A stretch of DNA of 64,000 nucleotides from Lumbricus rubellus (taxonomy: Eukaryota > Annelida > Clitellata > Crassiclitellata > Lumbricidae): the NCBI GenBank assembly GCA_945859605.1, contig OX243817.1:19353634-19417633 (forward strand), in the 5' to 3' direction. The position numbers and the translations under genes were made by a program. This document shows, in pieces, positions 51,401-59,713 of this stretch (position 1 is the first letter of the stretch; every line of letters begins with the position of its first letter). The notes under the pieces were generated by a model. The model saw nothing but the letters and a program-made list of their open reading frames with translations. It ran no database searches and was not told the DNA's origin.

Positions 51401-54400
51401 GAACAATCTGCCAGAATTCCTTCATAATTCCCACAAACTTCAGATGAGGAAAGAATAATGATAATTTAGAATCTCCTTGTGATATGGGTTTCCTTTGCTT
51501 TCTCCACCTCGAACACATAAGGCAGAGAGATATTCGTTGCAACCTTGGGTTGATAACTATATATAACTATATATACAGGGTGGCTCAAAAAAAATACCCC
51601 ACCGGATAAAATGCAATATCTTCGCAACCCATTGACATTTTTCTACGAAAATTTCCCAATTTGTAGGGGAATGAATTTCCAACCATCCCTGAAAGTTTCA
51701 CTTTAAAATTTTCATGTTTGCAAAAGTTACAGATGTTTAAACTTTCAATTCCGTTTTTTCGAATTTCCGCGGAAAAGTGAACGTCATTTGTTGATTTCCA
51801 TGTCAAATAATATCACCTTTCACTGCCACCTCAGAAATCCGTTTTACAGTTTATCGTAAAGTATGATGAGAGTGTACATTCCCTGCTTTAATACGAGCTC
51901 GAATTCTTTTTGTGAAACTCGGTATGGGGTTGATGATCGACTCCTCCGGCAACTGATCCCACATTACCAGTAAGACTTCCTTCAGTTAGCCAATGTTCTC
52001 CAATTTGGTATGAAATGTCTTGCATCGTTCCAGCATAGCTTCCCAGTCGTAATAAACATAAGGGTTAAGGTCTGGCGAGTTTGATGGTCATTCACCTGAG
52101 CCAATATATTTACTGCAGTTGATGGCAATAAGATAGCATCATCATAATCAACCCTGCCGTGCGAGCAAGCAGGCGCGCCGTCCTGCTGGAAAATAAACCA
52201 AATGTTAGAACATGCCTTCAGTGTTCAATGAGTCTGGGTAACAGAGTTCGACGGTAAGTTTGACATTTAGCCAACTGAATGGAATAAAGTGCAGTCTTTC
52301 CTTGCAGCCGTAACACATGCCAGCAGATTTGACGCCGAAACCATGATGTGCTTTGTAAACTTTACCTTTGCGACTACCAAGCGAATTTCGTGAACATCGC
52401 GCTTTTTTCCGTCAGACCAAACGACCACTGTCTTTCTGTCTCTCTTTCGACATCTTACTTTTGCTACATAATCACGTCTACAGATAGCCTTCAATGTGCT
52501 CAGGCTCCACTTTTCACTGGGTATTTTGCTATGATCTTGCAATATCCCAGTCTCTGATCACGCAACGCCCGAGTTCCCACTTTATCATCTGCAGAAACTT
52601 TGCCCATGACGTTCAGTACGGATTCACAAATTGAGACCTTAATATATAAAATATCGCCAAATACTACCAGAATGCTTCATAAACAGCCTATTTACAGCTC
52701 TTAGTGAGGTCATAAGACATCATCATCACTTTATGTGTTGAAATTTGCAAAAAAGTCTTAAAGAAATCACAGGTATTGGAAAGTGATTCTGCGAAAATTT
52801 GAAAAAATGGAAAACTGTTTTCGCACAGCTGTAACTTCTGAAGTAATGCAGATTCATTATTGAGATTTTCAGGGATTGTTGCAAATTCTCTCCTCTATAA
52901 ATCCTGTTATTTTCATAGAATAATCTCGATTGGTTGCGGAGATATTGCATTTTTGCTGGTGGGGTATTTTTTTTGAGCCACCCTGTATATATATTTATTT
53001 ATATATATATATTTTATATATATATATATATATTCTTTCTGTTGTTTGTGTAGACACACTAACATACAGAATTCTACTGCACTTAGCTCAATTCAACAAA
53101 ATATGAAACTACCCTGCATGGCATTCACGAGCAGGGTATAAGGCTGGGTGGCCAATCCTTTCCTTTTACTGTTTGATCTCCCTACAAACAGTGTACTACT
53201 GCCAATGCACACTATGCTAATGAATGGTCTTCATAAATATCTAAATTGTACAAAAAATTTAAACAGTAAAATAACTAATATGATGTAGATTATGATGACA
53301 CCCACTTGGTAATTAATACATGAAATTCTGAACATACTGTTTAATAGTGTTTAATGTTTATAGGCTTTGCTGTGAAGCACACAAAAATTTGCCGTTTTGC
53401 ATACTGCAGCCTGCTCACATGAAGAACAAAAAATTGCCTTCAAAATATATCTTACCGAAAGTGCTTTACCGGTGTTATGTGGTTTGCTATGTGGTTCGGT
53501 CCTGGACTGGGTTTGAGCAAAGGCCAGGAGCATCTGAAATCTAGCATAAAACAGACATACAAAATTCCAAACCATCTTCTTTTGCAGAGGAGTAAATGTT
53601 TTTCGAAACACCCACAACATTGATGACATAATCACCAGGTACATAATATTCACCAGTGATTGACAGAGTTTCATTTGGTTATCAAACCTTGTATTTAATG
53701 ACCACACTCCATGCACTTAATTTCATTTTAGCTGCATGATAAATAGTAGTTGATTATCGAAAATGTGCCGAGAAGTCAAACACAATATCAGCAAAAATAT
53801 GCAATGGCAGACTGTTCCCGAAGCACAGTCCAACACAGGAGAAAACAAAATGGACTGGATTTAATGTGTATAAGCATGATACTGCATGACACCACATGGG
53901 CAACACAGCACAGCAAATTCCAACTTGGAATCCTCAAGACTGAAATGCAGAGATCCTTTGTACGTCTAGACAGTAGACAGTAGACAGTACCAACAAGCCA
54001 GGCACATCTCAGCAAAAGAATCTTGATTGAAGTTCACCCAGATTGTAGCGATCAAGGCTTGATAAAGGCTTGTCGGGATTGAATGACTGAATGAGTTTCT
54101 AATGTTCTAAACAACAAAAATTGTAGCGACCAAGGCTTGATAAAGGCTTGTCGGGATTGAATGACTGAATGAGTTTCTAATGTACTAAACAACAAAGATT
54201 GTAGCGATCAAGGCTTGATCAAGGCTTGTGGGGATTGAATGACTGAATGAGTTTCAAATGTTCTAAACAACAAACAACCCACTGTGCTACAAGATCTGGC
54301 ACAGTTCTGATAGAAGCAGAAATTCACCTCAGTTATGCATGATGAGTTGTTGATATCAGTTAAGGGAACAGTGTCCTTTTCATCTATCCAGATCTCAAGT

Positions 54401-55751
54401 TGCAGTTCAACACGCATAATTGAAAATTTGTTGTTGAGCAAAATGGAATGGTTAGGTTTTTTAGTAGCATTAATTAAGAACACAGGCAAATGATAAATAA
54501 GCAATCATTTTATCTGAACTAATCAACCATTACCATGAACATATTTGCTTTCTACTTTTGAGATAACAAACACACCAATTATATCCTACCTACCAGCCAT
54601 AGGCGTACGGGAGCTTTCAGCAGTGGGGGGGGGGGGGGCAAAGATTGAACTTCTGCTTGAAAAATATATCCCAAAAAAGTTGATGACCTTTTTTTAGTCG
54701 TCCAGGACAGTGATTGCCCGAAAAACCAGATTCGGTCAAAGTTTTTTGTCGTCCATGGCTGTGTTTGCCCGAAAAACCAGACTTGCCCCCTTTGGACCCC
54801 GCCTCGTACGCCTATGCTAGCAGTTACTTCTACAATGGCAATGACAGTTAGACAGACAAGACCAGTCTGACATTGCAATATGAGCTCTAGTCTAAGCGAC
54901 CACCTGTAGCATTCCAGCTGATGATGTGATGAGACTGTTAGGATGCTGTCAGCAACTGGCAAATATGTGATTGGACCAGGAAGAATAGCATCAGGCGGCA
55001 AATGACTGAAGAGGAAATTCTTCTCATCAAAGAACGACAAAGTTCCGTTCAACGACTGCACGCATATTAGATCTCGACCTAAGCAAAATAATTACAGACA
55101 AGAAATCAAGAGTATCAAGTTTGTGTGTCTGTCTGTGTTTGTGTGTGTGGGTGCAGTGTTGTTGAAAGTATCGGGCAAATGTACTTAAGTAAAAGTAAAG
55201 TGGATTTTAATTACTTGAGTAAAAGTAAAAGTACTCATCACAAATTTTACTTAAGTAAAAGTAAAAAGTATCCCCTTCCAATAATACTTTTAAAGTACAA
55301 AGTAAAAGTACCGAGTCTTTCTATAACTCAATTGATTATTAACCTTCAAAAATACTAAATTCTCGAAATGGCTATCATTGAGTCTAGTACGCACGCTTCT
55401 GATTCATTTTAGCACAATGCACAGCCGGAGAGCATTTCTGCTGCAGAAATGGCAGTGCATCCAGCGTGTACCACCCATCAAAAATCTATTTTTAGGCATG
55501 CAAATTTGAACAAGCTGTCTTAGCTTAGCGAAACGAAATGTTAATTCGCTTTGAAATAACGGACATTGTAACGAGTGTCGCATAAATTGTAACGAAGTAA
55601 AAGTACTGAAATATGGGTAAAATTTTACTTCGTTGAAAGTAAAAGTATTTTATTTTTTCGATACTTTGTTACAAGTGAAAGTATTCAAACTCTTACTTAA
55701 GTACAGTAACGCGTTACTTTTACTTCGTTACTGTACAACACTGTGTGGGTG

Positions 55752-55782
<31 letters not shown>

Positions 55783-58166
55783 CTTAAATGAATCTTAGTT
55801 CAACATGAAATAATTAACTCATTCTGAAGCCATGTAAAAAATATTAACCCTTTAACAATAAGCTGCATTGATATGCCATTCATGTTTGTAAATGTTCGTT
55901 GTTATTTGGTTACCATATATATATATACAGCATTTTTATTGTAAAATTGCAATGTTCATGGGCATGTTTTGTAGAATACAAATTTTCACAACAGATTAGG
56001 TTTCTTAGCAGTAAAAACAGGAACCTTAGAAGCATAATTCCACTTTATGAGCAAATATGAAAAACAAAAAATTCAAGATAGAGTAATACAATGTTTAAAG
56101 ACTTACGTTACCTTTGGTCTTTCCAAATGAACCATAACACAAGTTGTATGCACTTTTTGGCAGCAGGTGTTCATGCTTCAAGACGAGTTCATACTGAAAG
56201 CCATGCGACACAACTCCAACCTTCACTGTTTAGAAAGAAACAAAAATCTTTTTAAAATGATCTGGTGTAATTTCCTTTATCAATATTCATATGGATGAAT
56301 CAATGTCTTTGGTCATCAAGTGACAATAGAACTTCGTGGCTTCAGCAATGCAGTTTAAAAGGAAATTCGAGTTGGGTAATTATTCAGTGATGTATTGTAC
56401 CTGTAATAGAGCAATGGGTAGCAAGGCATGACACGAAGGCACACCTCTTGCCTTGTATACCAGTCTCTTGCTGCCTCTTTCTCGCAAACGCTTGAAGACC
56501 ATTTAATTCAATGTGGTTTCATTGTTGTAGATATGTTGCACCTCGATTCTTTCTCGAAGTGGAGCTATATAAATTCACAATTATCATTACCATGGCTTAG
56601 GCATTTCAAAACACCTTAGAAAAATCACAACCTGTCAGTAAGAAGATTGACAACTTGCCAGGTTGTAGAACTGCCAAATGAACTACACAACCCCTGGACA
56701 CAAAAACAAAACAAAAATTAAATTTAAAAGATGGCAGTTCGTCAACTTGAGGAATTCTGTAAAATATTTATATTTTCAACATTAATTTTTATACAATTCT
56801 AATTTCAAAGTTTACACCTCTAAGTACTACTTAAAACAAATGACTCTTGTCATACTACAACAATTACTTACAGCTTTGCCTTGCTTTAAATTGCATTCAA
56901 GGTTTAAGTAGTTCATTCGAATAAGAAAATGAGAATCCTCCCAAAGCAGCAACTCATCAAATTAAAACACCCAGAGCTCATAATCATGAGACACATTGTT
57001 TGCACTGCATCAATCAATCCAATCAATCAACAAAATCAATCACATCTCATCACTGCATCAAAGAATCAAAAAATCAATCAATCAATTTTTTTATTGAGCC
57101 AAGAAGCACTTAAGATATATAATCATCACATAAAAATAAACATGAATGCTCTTGCCAACAAAAGGAAACCCAGAAGGGACTACAGAGTCCTGCTGGTTAG
57201 GGTCAATTTCTTTGTACCAAGTAAACAAGCAAGAATGTCCTTTAATATGCCACTGAAAAGGATGGTTTTAAGGCTGCCATAAAATGCATCTGAGCAAACA
57301 CTTGGTATATAAGGCGTAAAAACAGTGGGAGCCCATTCCATAAAATGGGAAAAAGAACAATAACATGCTATGCAAATGCATATTTTCAATTATTTAAATT
57401 TAAACTCTTTGCCCCAGACAGCTCGGCCAATTAATCTGCACTATACAGTAAAAAAATTACACTATATATACAGCCATAAATCCGTAAATTGTCTAAAAAA
57501 ATTGAAAAAAATATGAATGAAGAAAGATATTTCTATCTACTAACGACATGAAATGTCCTGCTTCAATTTGAATGACAGGAGTCTTCAGCTGAATTTCACA
57601 GAGCAGGTCGTCTGCCTTGTATCCCATCCAGCCACCGTGTGCTCTCGTAGAGTAAGGACTGAATATGTGCAGGCAGCCATCATGGTCGCACACAATGACC
57701 TCATCTGTCCAGTTCACACGTAAAAAAAATCATGTGGGAAAAGGTACTGTTAAGTGCTCAAATTCAGTAATGGTTTTATCATCACTATACCGTATACATT
57801 TTTATGCAACCACATGTTGAATATCAGTAATAATTACAAGATCAGATTGGTAACAACAACAAAAAACAAAAAAATACAGGTCATCATGTGAACTGACACT
57901 GCGATTTTATCAAAAAATTTAATGTCTACTCTTCAGCCAAAATATCATAACCAATCTTGAAGCACACTTTCCTCAACCTCATCTTATATATCTCAGCCAG
58001 CAACCAGCTGAATTCAGCTACATGTAAAGCAGTCTTTTTTAATGATGTCAAGTGACTTACGGAGTCCTTTGTTTCCAATGTCGGCCAAACAAAGACAACC
58101 AACACCAAGCTTCTCTGGAGAACCAACATTCACAGACCACCAGTCCAGCGCCTTGAAAAGTGACAT
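37962..58166 (-). CDS. BBS9: Bardet-Biedl syndrome 9 protein (PTHB1), BBSome subunit
   Basis: A structural subunit of the BBSome, the coat that moves membrane proteins in and out of cilia. Exons in order: 58061-58166, 57545-57704, 56632-56693, 56112-56225, 54904-55078, 53456-53540, 50182-50266, 49855-49950, 48238-48370, 46917-47098, 46670-46749, 45370-45481, 44470-44571, 43506-43646, 42905-43000, 42091-42269, 41071-41223, 39529-39711, 38800-38998, 37962-38287. All have GT-AG ends and consistent phases, giving 922 residues against 887 in human. The start [11 protein letters not shown] matches the family. Beta-propeller, residues 1 to about 390: [51 protein letters not shown]. Then the GAE/platform region with IIVQPPLEV and the helical part with [12 protein letters not shown] and [17 protein letters not shown]. 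The last exon is hydrophilic and poorly conserved; its end is either the TGA at 37962 or a GTATAT donor just before it. Introns are crowded with hAT, SINE, LINE and mariner DNA. Confidence 0.95.
39745..39960 (-). mobile_element. tRNA-derived SINE, family 1
   Basis: Reverse copy with TTGTAAATGCACTTGTTATA tail, GAGGCGCTCCCGAATGCAGA core, B-box GGATTCGAACC and head CACCGCACCCCACA. It is in BBS9 intron 17, close to the acceptor side of exon 18. Confidence 0.85.
40583..40921. mobile_element. hAT MITE, 339 bp
   Basis: The ends CAGCGGTTCCCAACCC and GGTTGGGCACCACTG have an exact 8-bp duplication TTATAACA (40575-40582 and 40922-40929). Related to 32976-33408 in inverted orientation: both hold GGCCCGTGGGCC- or AGTGGCCC-type segments. 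It lies in BBS9 intron 17. Confidence 0.9.
41336..41800 (-). mobile_element. LINE C-terminal fragment (RTE/craniate-type end)
   Basis: On the minus strand the frame runs [63 protein letters not shown], with few interruptions. This is the conserved C-terminal end of many non-LTR retrotransposon proteins. The 3' end is a GAT trinucleotide tail (41336-41355). It is in BBS9 intron 16. Confidence 0.8.
41911..41956. repeat. Perfect 46-bp palindrome
   Basis: AAGTTTCTCGCATGTTATAT begins an arm of 23 bases followed immediately by its exact reverse complement, with no spacer. The centre is alternating TA. It is 135 bp from BBS9 exon 16 on its donor side. It could be a cruciform, a minimal foldback or an assembly artefact. 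Confidence 0.85.
42535..42715 (-). mobile_element. Possible decayed SINE or LINE tail
   Basis: The order of a CCCTTCTGAAAAAGTTCAAA-like tail, CAATTGTGCACGAAGGATTTG and ACAATAACCGCTCGGTCGAG recalls family 1 in reverse, but similarity is weak. It is in BBS9 intron 15. Confidence 0.25.
43279..43451 (-). mobile_element. tRNA-derived SINE, family 1, internally shortened
   Basis: Tail TTGTTTGTATGCGCACTTGT, core GAGGTGCTCCCGACTACAGT, then a deletion removes about 40 bases before ACTCGAACCTTCCGGCTTCA. It is next to the donor side of BBS9 exon 14. Confidence 0.75.
43697..43915 (-). mobile_element. LINE C-terminal fragment
   Basis: Minus-strand frame: GEVCRGRP-type block read here as [16 protein letters not shown], then [18 protein letters not shown] and a stop, followed by an AAGAAGAAG tail. 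Same family as 60561-60830. It is in BBS9 intron 13. Confidence 0.7.
43925..43995 (-). mobile_element. SINE family 1 tail fragment
   Basis: TAGGGCCCCTTGAAGAGGCG then CCCCCGACTACAGCGGGACA is a shortened reverse-oriented family 1 tail and core. Confidence 0.5.
44195..44418 (-). mobile_element. tRNA-derived SINE, family 1, diverged
   Basis: Tail CATTTGCTACAGCACCCCTG, core AGTTTCACGCCAAAGAGC, B-box GGATTCGAACC at 44350, head end CAACGCATCCCACAATG. Close to the donor side of BBS9 exon 13. Confidence 0.75.
45065..45210 (+). mobile_element. hAT MITE, GGGCTTAAAG family, copy 2
   Basis: The ends CAGGGCTTAAAGTG and CACTTTTAGCACTG have an exact 8-bp duplication ACTGGAAA (45057-45064 and 45211-45218). 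Length 146 bp. It is in BBS9 intron 12. Confidence 0.9.
45335..45362. repeat. TTGA tetranucleotide array
   Basis: About five TTGA units just beside the donor of BBS9 exon 12. The same tetranucleotide ends at 46633-46664 and 57057-57090, where it looks like a LINE/SINE 3' tail. Confidence 0.7.
45555..45625 (-). mobile_element. L2-like LINE tail fragment
   Basis: TTTTATAGTGCTTCTCCAAG then AGATCAGAAGCGCTTCC is the reverse of the GGAGCGCTTCTGAG...GCTATATAAA LINE 3' end seen at 25028-25098. Confidence 0.5.
46511..46572. mobile_element. 62-bp foldback MITE with TTAA target (piggyBac-like)
   Basis: CCCTTTAATGACCAGC at the left is inverted as GCTGGTCGTTAAAGGG at the right, and TTAA lies on both sides (46507-46510, 46573-46576). 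TTAA plus CCC ends is the piggyBac signature. It is followed by a TTGA array and lies in the intron just after BBS9 exon 11. Cousins are at 50579 and 61592. Confidence 0.7.
47661..47856 (+). mobile_element. hAT MITE, 196 bp, CATTCCCACTGCTC repeats
   Basis: The ends CAGGGTTTAAAGTGG and CCACTTTAACCACTG are flanked by CAGTATCA and CAGTATAC (imperfect). The interior repeats a CGTTCCCACTGCTC word five times. Similar terminus to the GGGCTTAAAG family. It is in BBS9 intron 9. Confidence 0.75.
47895..48183 (-). mobile_element. tRNA-derived SINE, family 3
   Basis: On the minus strand it starts with a tRNA-like head: A-box TAGTACAGTGGTTAGCG, B-box GGGTTCAATTCCCC. The body is unrelated and the ATC-repeat tail reads GATCATCATCATCATCA. 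A 12-bp target duplication CCCATGATAATT flanks it (47883-47894 and 48184-48195), so insertion is recent. It lies 43 bp from the donor of BBS9 exon 9. Confidence 0.85.
48400..48500. repeat. ATA/TAA trinucleotide microsatellite
   Basis: An interrupted run, then about 22 pure AAT units (48432-48497). It lies within 30-130 bp of the BBS9 exon 9 acceptor. Confidence 0.9.
48806..49725. mobile_element. TIR transposon with GCGCGGTTTTGTGT subterminal repeats, copy 2
   Basis: A 920-bp copy, inverted relative to 36476-37273: starts GGTATCCGGTCAAAACCGCG and ends GCGGTTTTGATAGTAAACC. The flanks are an exact 8-bp duplication CTATCTAG (48798-48805 and 49726-49733), which suggests hAT. The subterminal 14-bp words and the central array of CCAGCTTCTATTTC units match copy 1. 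It is in BBS9 intron 8. Confidence 0.88.
50246..50355. repeat. BBS9: 55-bp tandem duplication over the BBS9 exon 7 acceptor
   Basis: The unit CAAGTTGACAGCCCAGTCGT... starts at 50246 and again at 50301, with only two differences over about 55 bases. It covers the 3' splice site and the first 21 exonic bases of exon 7 (acceptor at 50266/50267). The outer copy offers an equally good acceptor at about 50321/50322. Using it would insert 55 nt and shift the frame. Confidence 0.85.
50579..50649. mobile_element. TTAA-flanked mini-MITE
   Basis: Flanked by TTAA (50575-50578 and 50650-50653) with imperfect ends CCCTTTACCAGTT and AACGGGTAAAAGA. Resembles 46511-46572. Tentative. Confidence 0.45.
51205..51381 (-). 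mobile_element. hAT MITE, GGGCTTAAAG family, copy 3
   Basis: Reverse copy: CAGTGATAAAAGTG at the left and CACACTTTAAGACCTG at the right, with an exact 8-bp duplication ACTGCGCC (51197-51204 and 51382-51389). 177 bp, in BBS9 intron 6. Confidence 0.88.
51576..52985 (-). mobile_element. Inactivated mariner-type transposon, 1.41 kb
   Basis: The ends are inverted repeats CAGGGTGGCTCAAAAAAA, with AATACCCCACC continuing the repeat, at TA sites (TATA flanks). On the minus strand decayed transposase blocks appear in the right order: [26 protein letters not shown] (second catalytic Asp) and [12 protein letters not shown] (third catalytic Asp). Stops and frameshifts between them show it is dead. DDD/DDE family assignment is from these motifs. 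It is in BBS9 intron 6. Confidence 0.85.
54042..54277. repeat. 78-bp minisatellite, 3 copies
   Basis: Units start at 54042, 54120 and 54198 with ATTGTAGCGA and share GGGATTGAATGACTGAATGA. About 93% identical by eye. In BBS9 intron 5. Confidence 0.9.
54598..54816. mobile_element. hAT-like MITE, CATAGGCGTACG ends
   Basis: CATAGGCGTACGGG at the left is inverted as CCTCGTACGCCTATG at the right. The flanks CTACCAGC and CTAGCAGT agree at 6 of 8. Contains a poly-G run and a repeated GAAAAACCAGA...CGTCC unit. It lies 87 bp from the BBS9 exon 5 donor. Confidence 0.8.
55154..55743. mobile_element. hAT MITE, 590 bp, ACTTAAGTAAAAGTA repeats
   Basis: The ends CAGTGTTGT and ACAACACTG have an 8-bp duplication TGTGGGTG, inside a TG-rich stretch. 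Both subterminal regions carry many AAGTAAAAGTA / ACTTAAGTA words, a composition I recall from hAT MITEs of many animals. It is in BBS9 intron 4. Confidence 0.85.
56440..56600 (+). mobile_element. Possible L2-like LINE tail
   Basis: TTTCTCGAAGTGGAGCTATATAAATTC resembles the CTCGAAGAAGTGCTATATAA end at 25050-25080. Otherwise unlike it. In BBS9 intron 3. Confidence 0.3.
57057..57400 (-). mobile_element. LINE 3' UTR fragment with TTGA tail
   Basis: Minus strand: GTAGTCCCTTCTGGGTTTCC resembles AGTCCCTTAAGGGTTCTC in the LINE 3' UTR at 4262-4420, and ends in AATAAA and a TTGA repeat at 57057-57090. The frame before it (57300-57390) shows [10 protein letters not shown] but no clear motif. In BBS9 intron 2. 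Confidence 0.45.
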
Positions 58167-59713
58167 TTCTGAAAGAACAATAGAAACATGCAAAATAGAA
58201 CTCCTCAGAAGTAAGATCCTGGGGTTAAATGATCATTTAGATGTGGCACACATGTAAGCAAAGTAATGAATCACAACCTTTATTGACACCTGTGCCAGGA
58301 CTGTTTCTGCAACATAATTTGATGTAATAAACAAACGTAGACCTACATCATTGCTATATCCAATCCAGGGACCAGGGCTTAAAGTGTGGCTGGACGGTCA
58401 TGGACGGCGTCCATGCACTTATTTTCAAATCTGAACACCGTCCTAGGAGCATCCAGGCAATACTTTTTTACACTTTAAGCGCTGATCCAATCAAAGTTAA
58501 ATGCTTTAAAATAGCACATGTAAAAATCCTAAATCTAGTGTAAATATGTTTTTTAATGGCCAACAATTTATGCGGAACTTTGGTTTATATATGGTATAGG
58601 CTATGGCATTTAAATAAAATAGGCCTAAAGCATTCTCGTTAAAAACGATTTCCTCGTTATGGGATAATTCGGTCCTGTAGGCAAGTCTTGGCCTCATGGA
58701 ATAAGGCTGAGGCCTCAATGGTGGCATTGGTGGAAGGAGTGGATTGCACACCCCCACTCCACATAAATCAACATAAATCAACATCTCACCTCCTAGCTAT
58801 ATTTCTACAGTTCTCATACTTAAATTACACTCCGATTACAGGGCATGCACTAAAAGCAAATAAATAACAGTAAAAGCACGTTTTTACCAACTTATAACAA
58901 CGTTATTTTGTGCAAAAGCATCGCAGCGTCTCAGATGCACCTACAGATTACAGATACTGGTAGATTGAACACTAAGTTAGGCCTACTAACTAGTGTAACT
59001 TGTTGACGCTTGGTGCGGCCTTTTATTATTATAGCATAATAATAATAATATTATTATGGTGATAAAAATCTGTTAATGTAGTGCAATAGACGTAGCAGCA
59101 ATAAATATAGGACAACGTTATTAGCTCTAAATACATACATAGGCAATACATACATAGGCCTACTTTATCGTGATGATAATATTATAATCGAAATAGGCTA
59201 TCTACGAACTTCTAATGCGCCACTCAAAACCCAAAGAAGGACACCAGCTTATTCCCGAGTCCTGCGTAGAGACAGATCGGGTTCTCCAAAAATGTAGACC
59301 ACCATCAACTGCATGCTCTGAGATTATAGTTTTTAAATAGTTTTTAATTTTTTATTTTAAGCTAACGAATACGCATTACCGCATTACACAAAAATAGTAC
59401 TAGATAGGCTACACATAACTAAAACACATGGCCATTGTTGTTTTTAAATAATATTTATTAGGCCTAATAAAAGCGAAATATGCCTGTAAGCCTACTTATC
59501 TAATGTCTCTAACCATAAAACAAGGACTTTCCATTACTCTAATACAAGGACCAACAATACAATGTATTTAGATTTCTTGACTCTAAAGATTATAGGCGTG
59601 GTCTTCGCCAATGTTGTCATCGGAGTTGTGTGGAGTCTTCTGATGAGGTTTTCTGGGGCGAGTGCAGGCCGTTTGTGAGCTTCTCAGTTCTCAACAGACT
59701 TCTAAACAAAACG
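58167..59713. promoter_or_regulatory. Head-to-head intergenic region BBS9 / IMMT
   Basis: Start codons are 1.55 kb apart on opposite strands, so both promoters lie here. Besides the MITE at 58366-58484 and a short dispersed repeat at 59216-59262, it is AT-rich and unique. I looked for an RFX X-box upstream of BBS9 and found none convincing. A GC-richer patch at 59590-59713 is the likely IMMT first-exon region. Function inferred. Confidence 0.5.
58366..58484 (+). mobile_element. hAT MITE, GGGCTTAAAG family, copy 4
   Basis: Starts CAGGGACCAGGGCTTAAAG (a 7-base repeat at the end) and ends CACTTTAAGCGCTG, with an exact 8-bp duplication ATCCAATC (58358-58365 and 58485-58492). At 119 bp it has lost an internal block. 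It is 200 bp upstream of the BBS9 start. Confidence 0.85.

Noticed and set aside
58167..58400. RFX X-box upstream of BBS9
   Set aside because: No sequence close to the GTNRCC-N(0-3)-RGYAAC pattern was found; a MITE occupies much of the near promoter.
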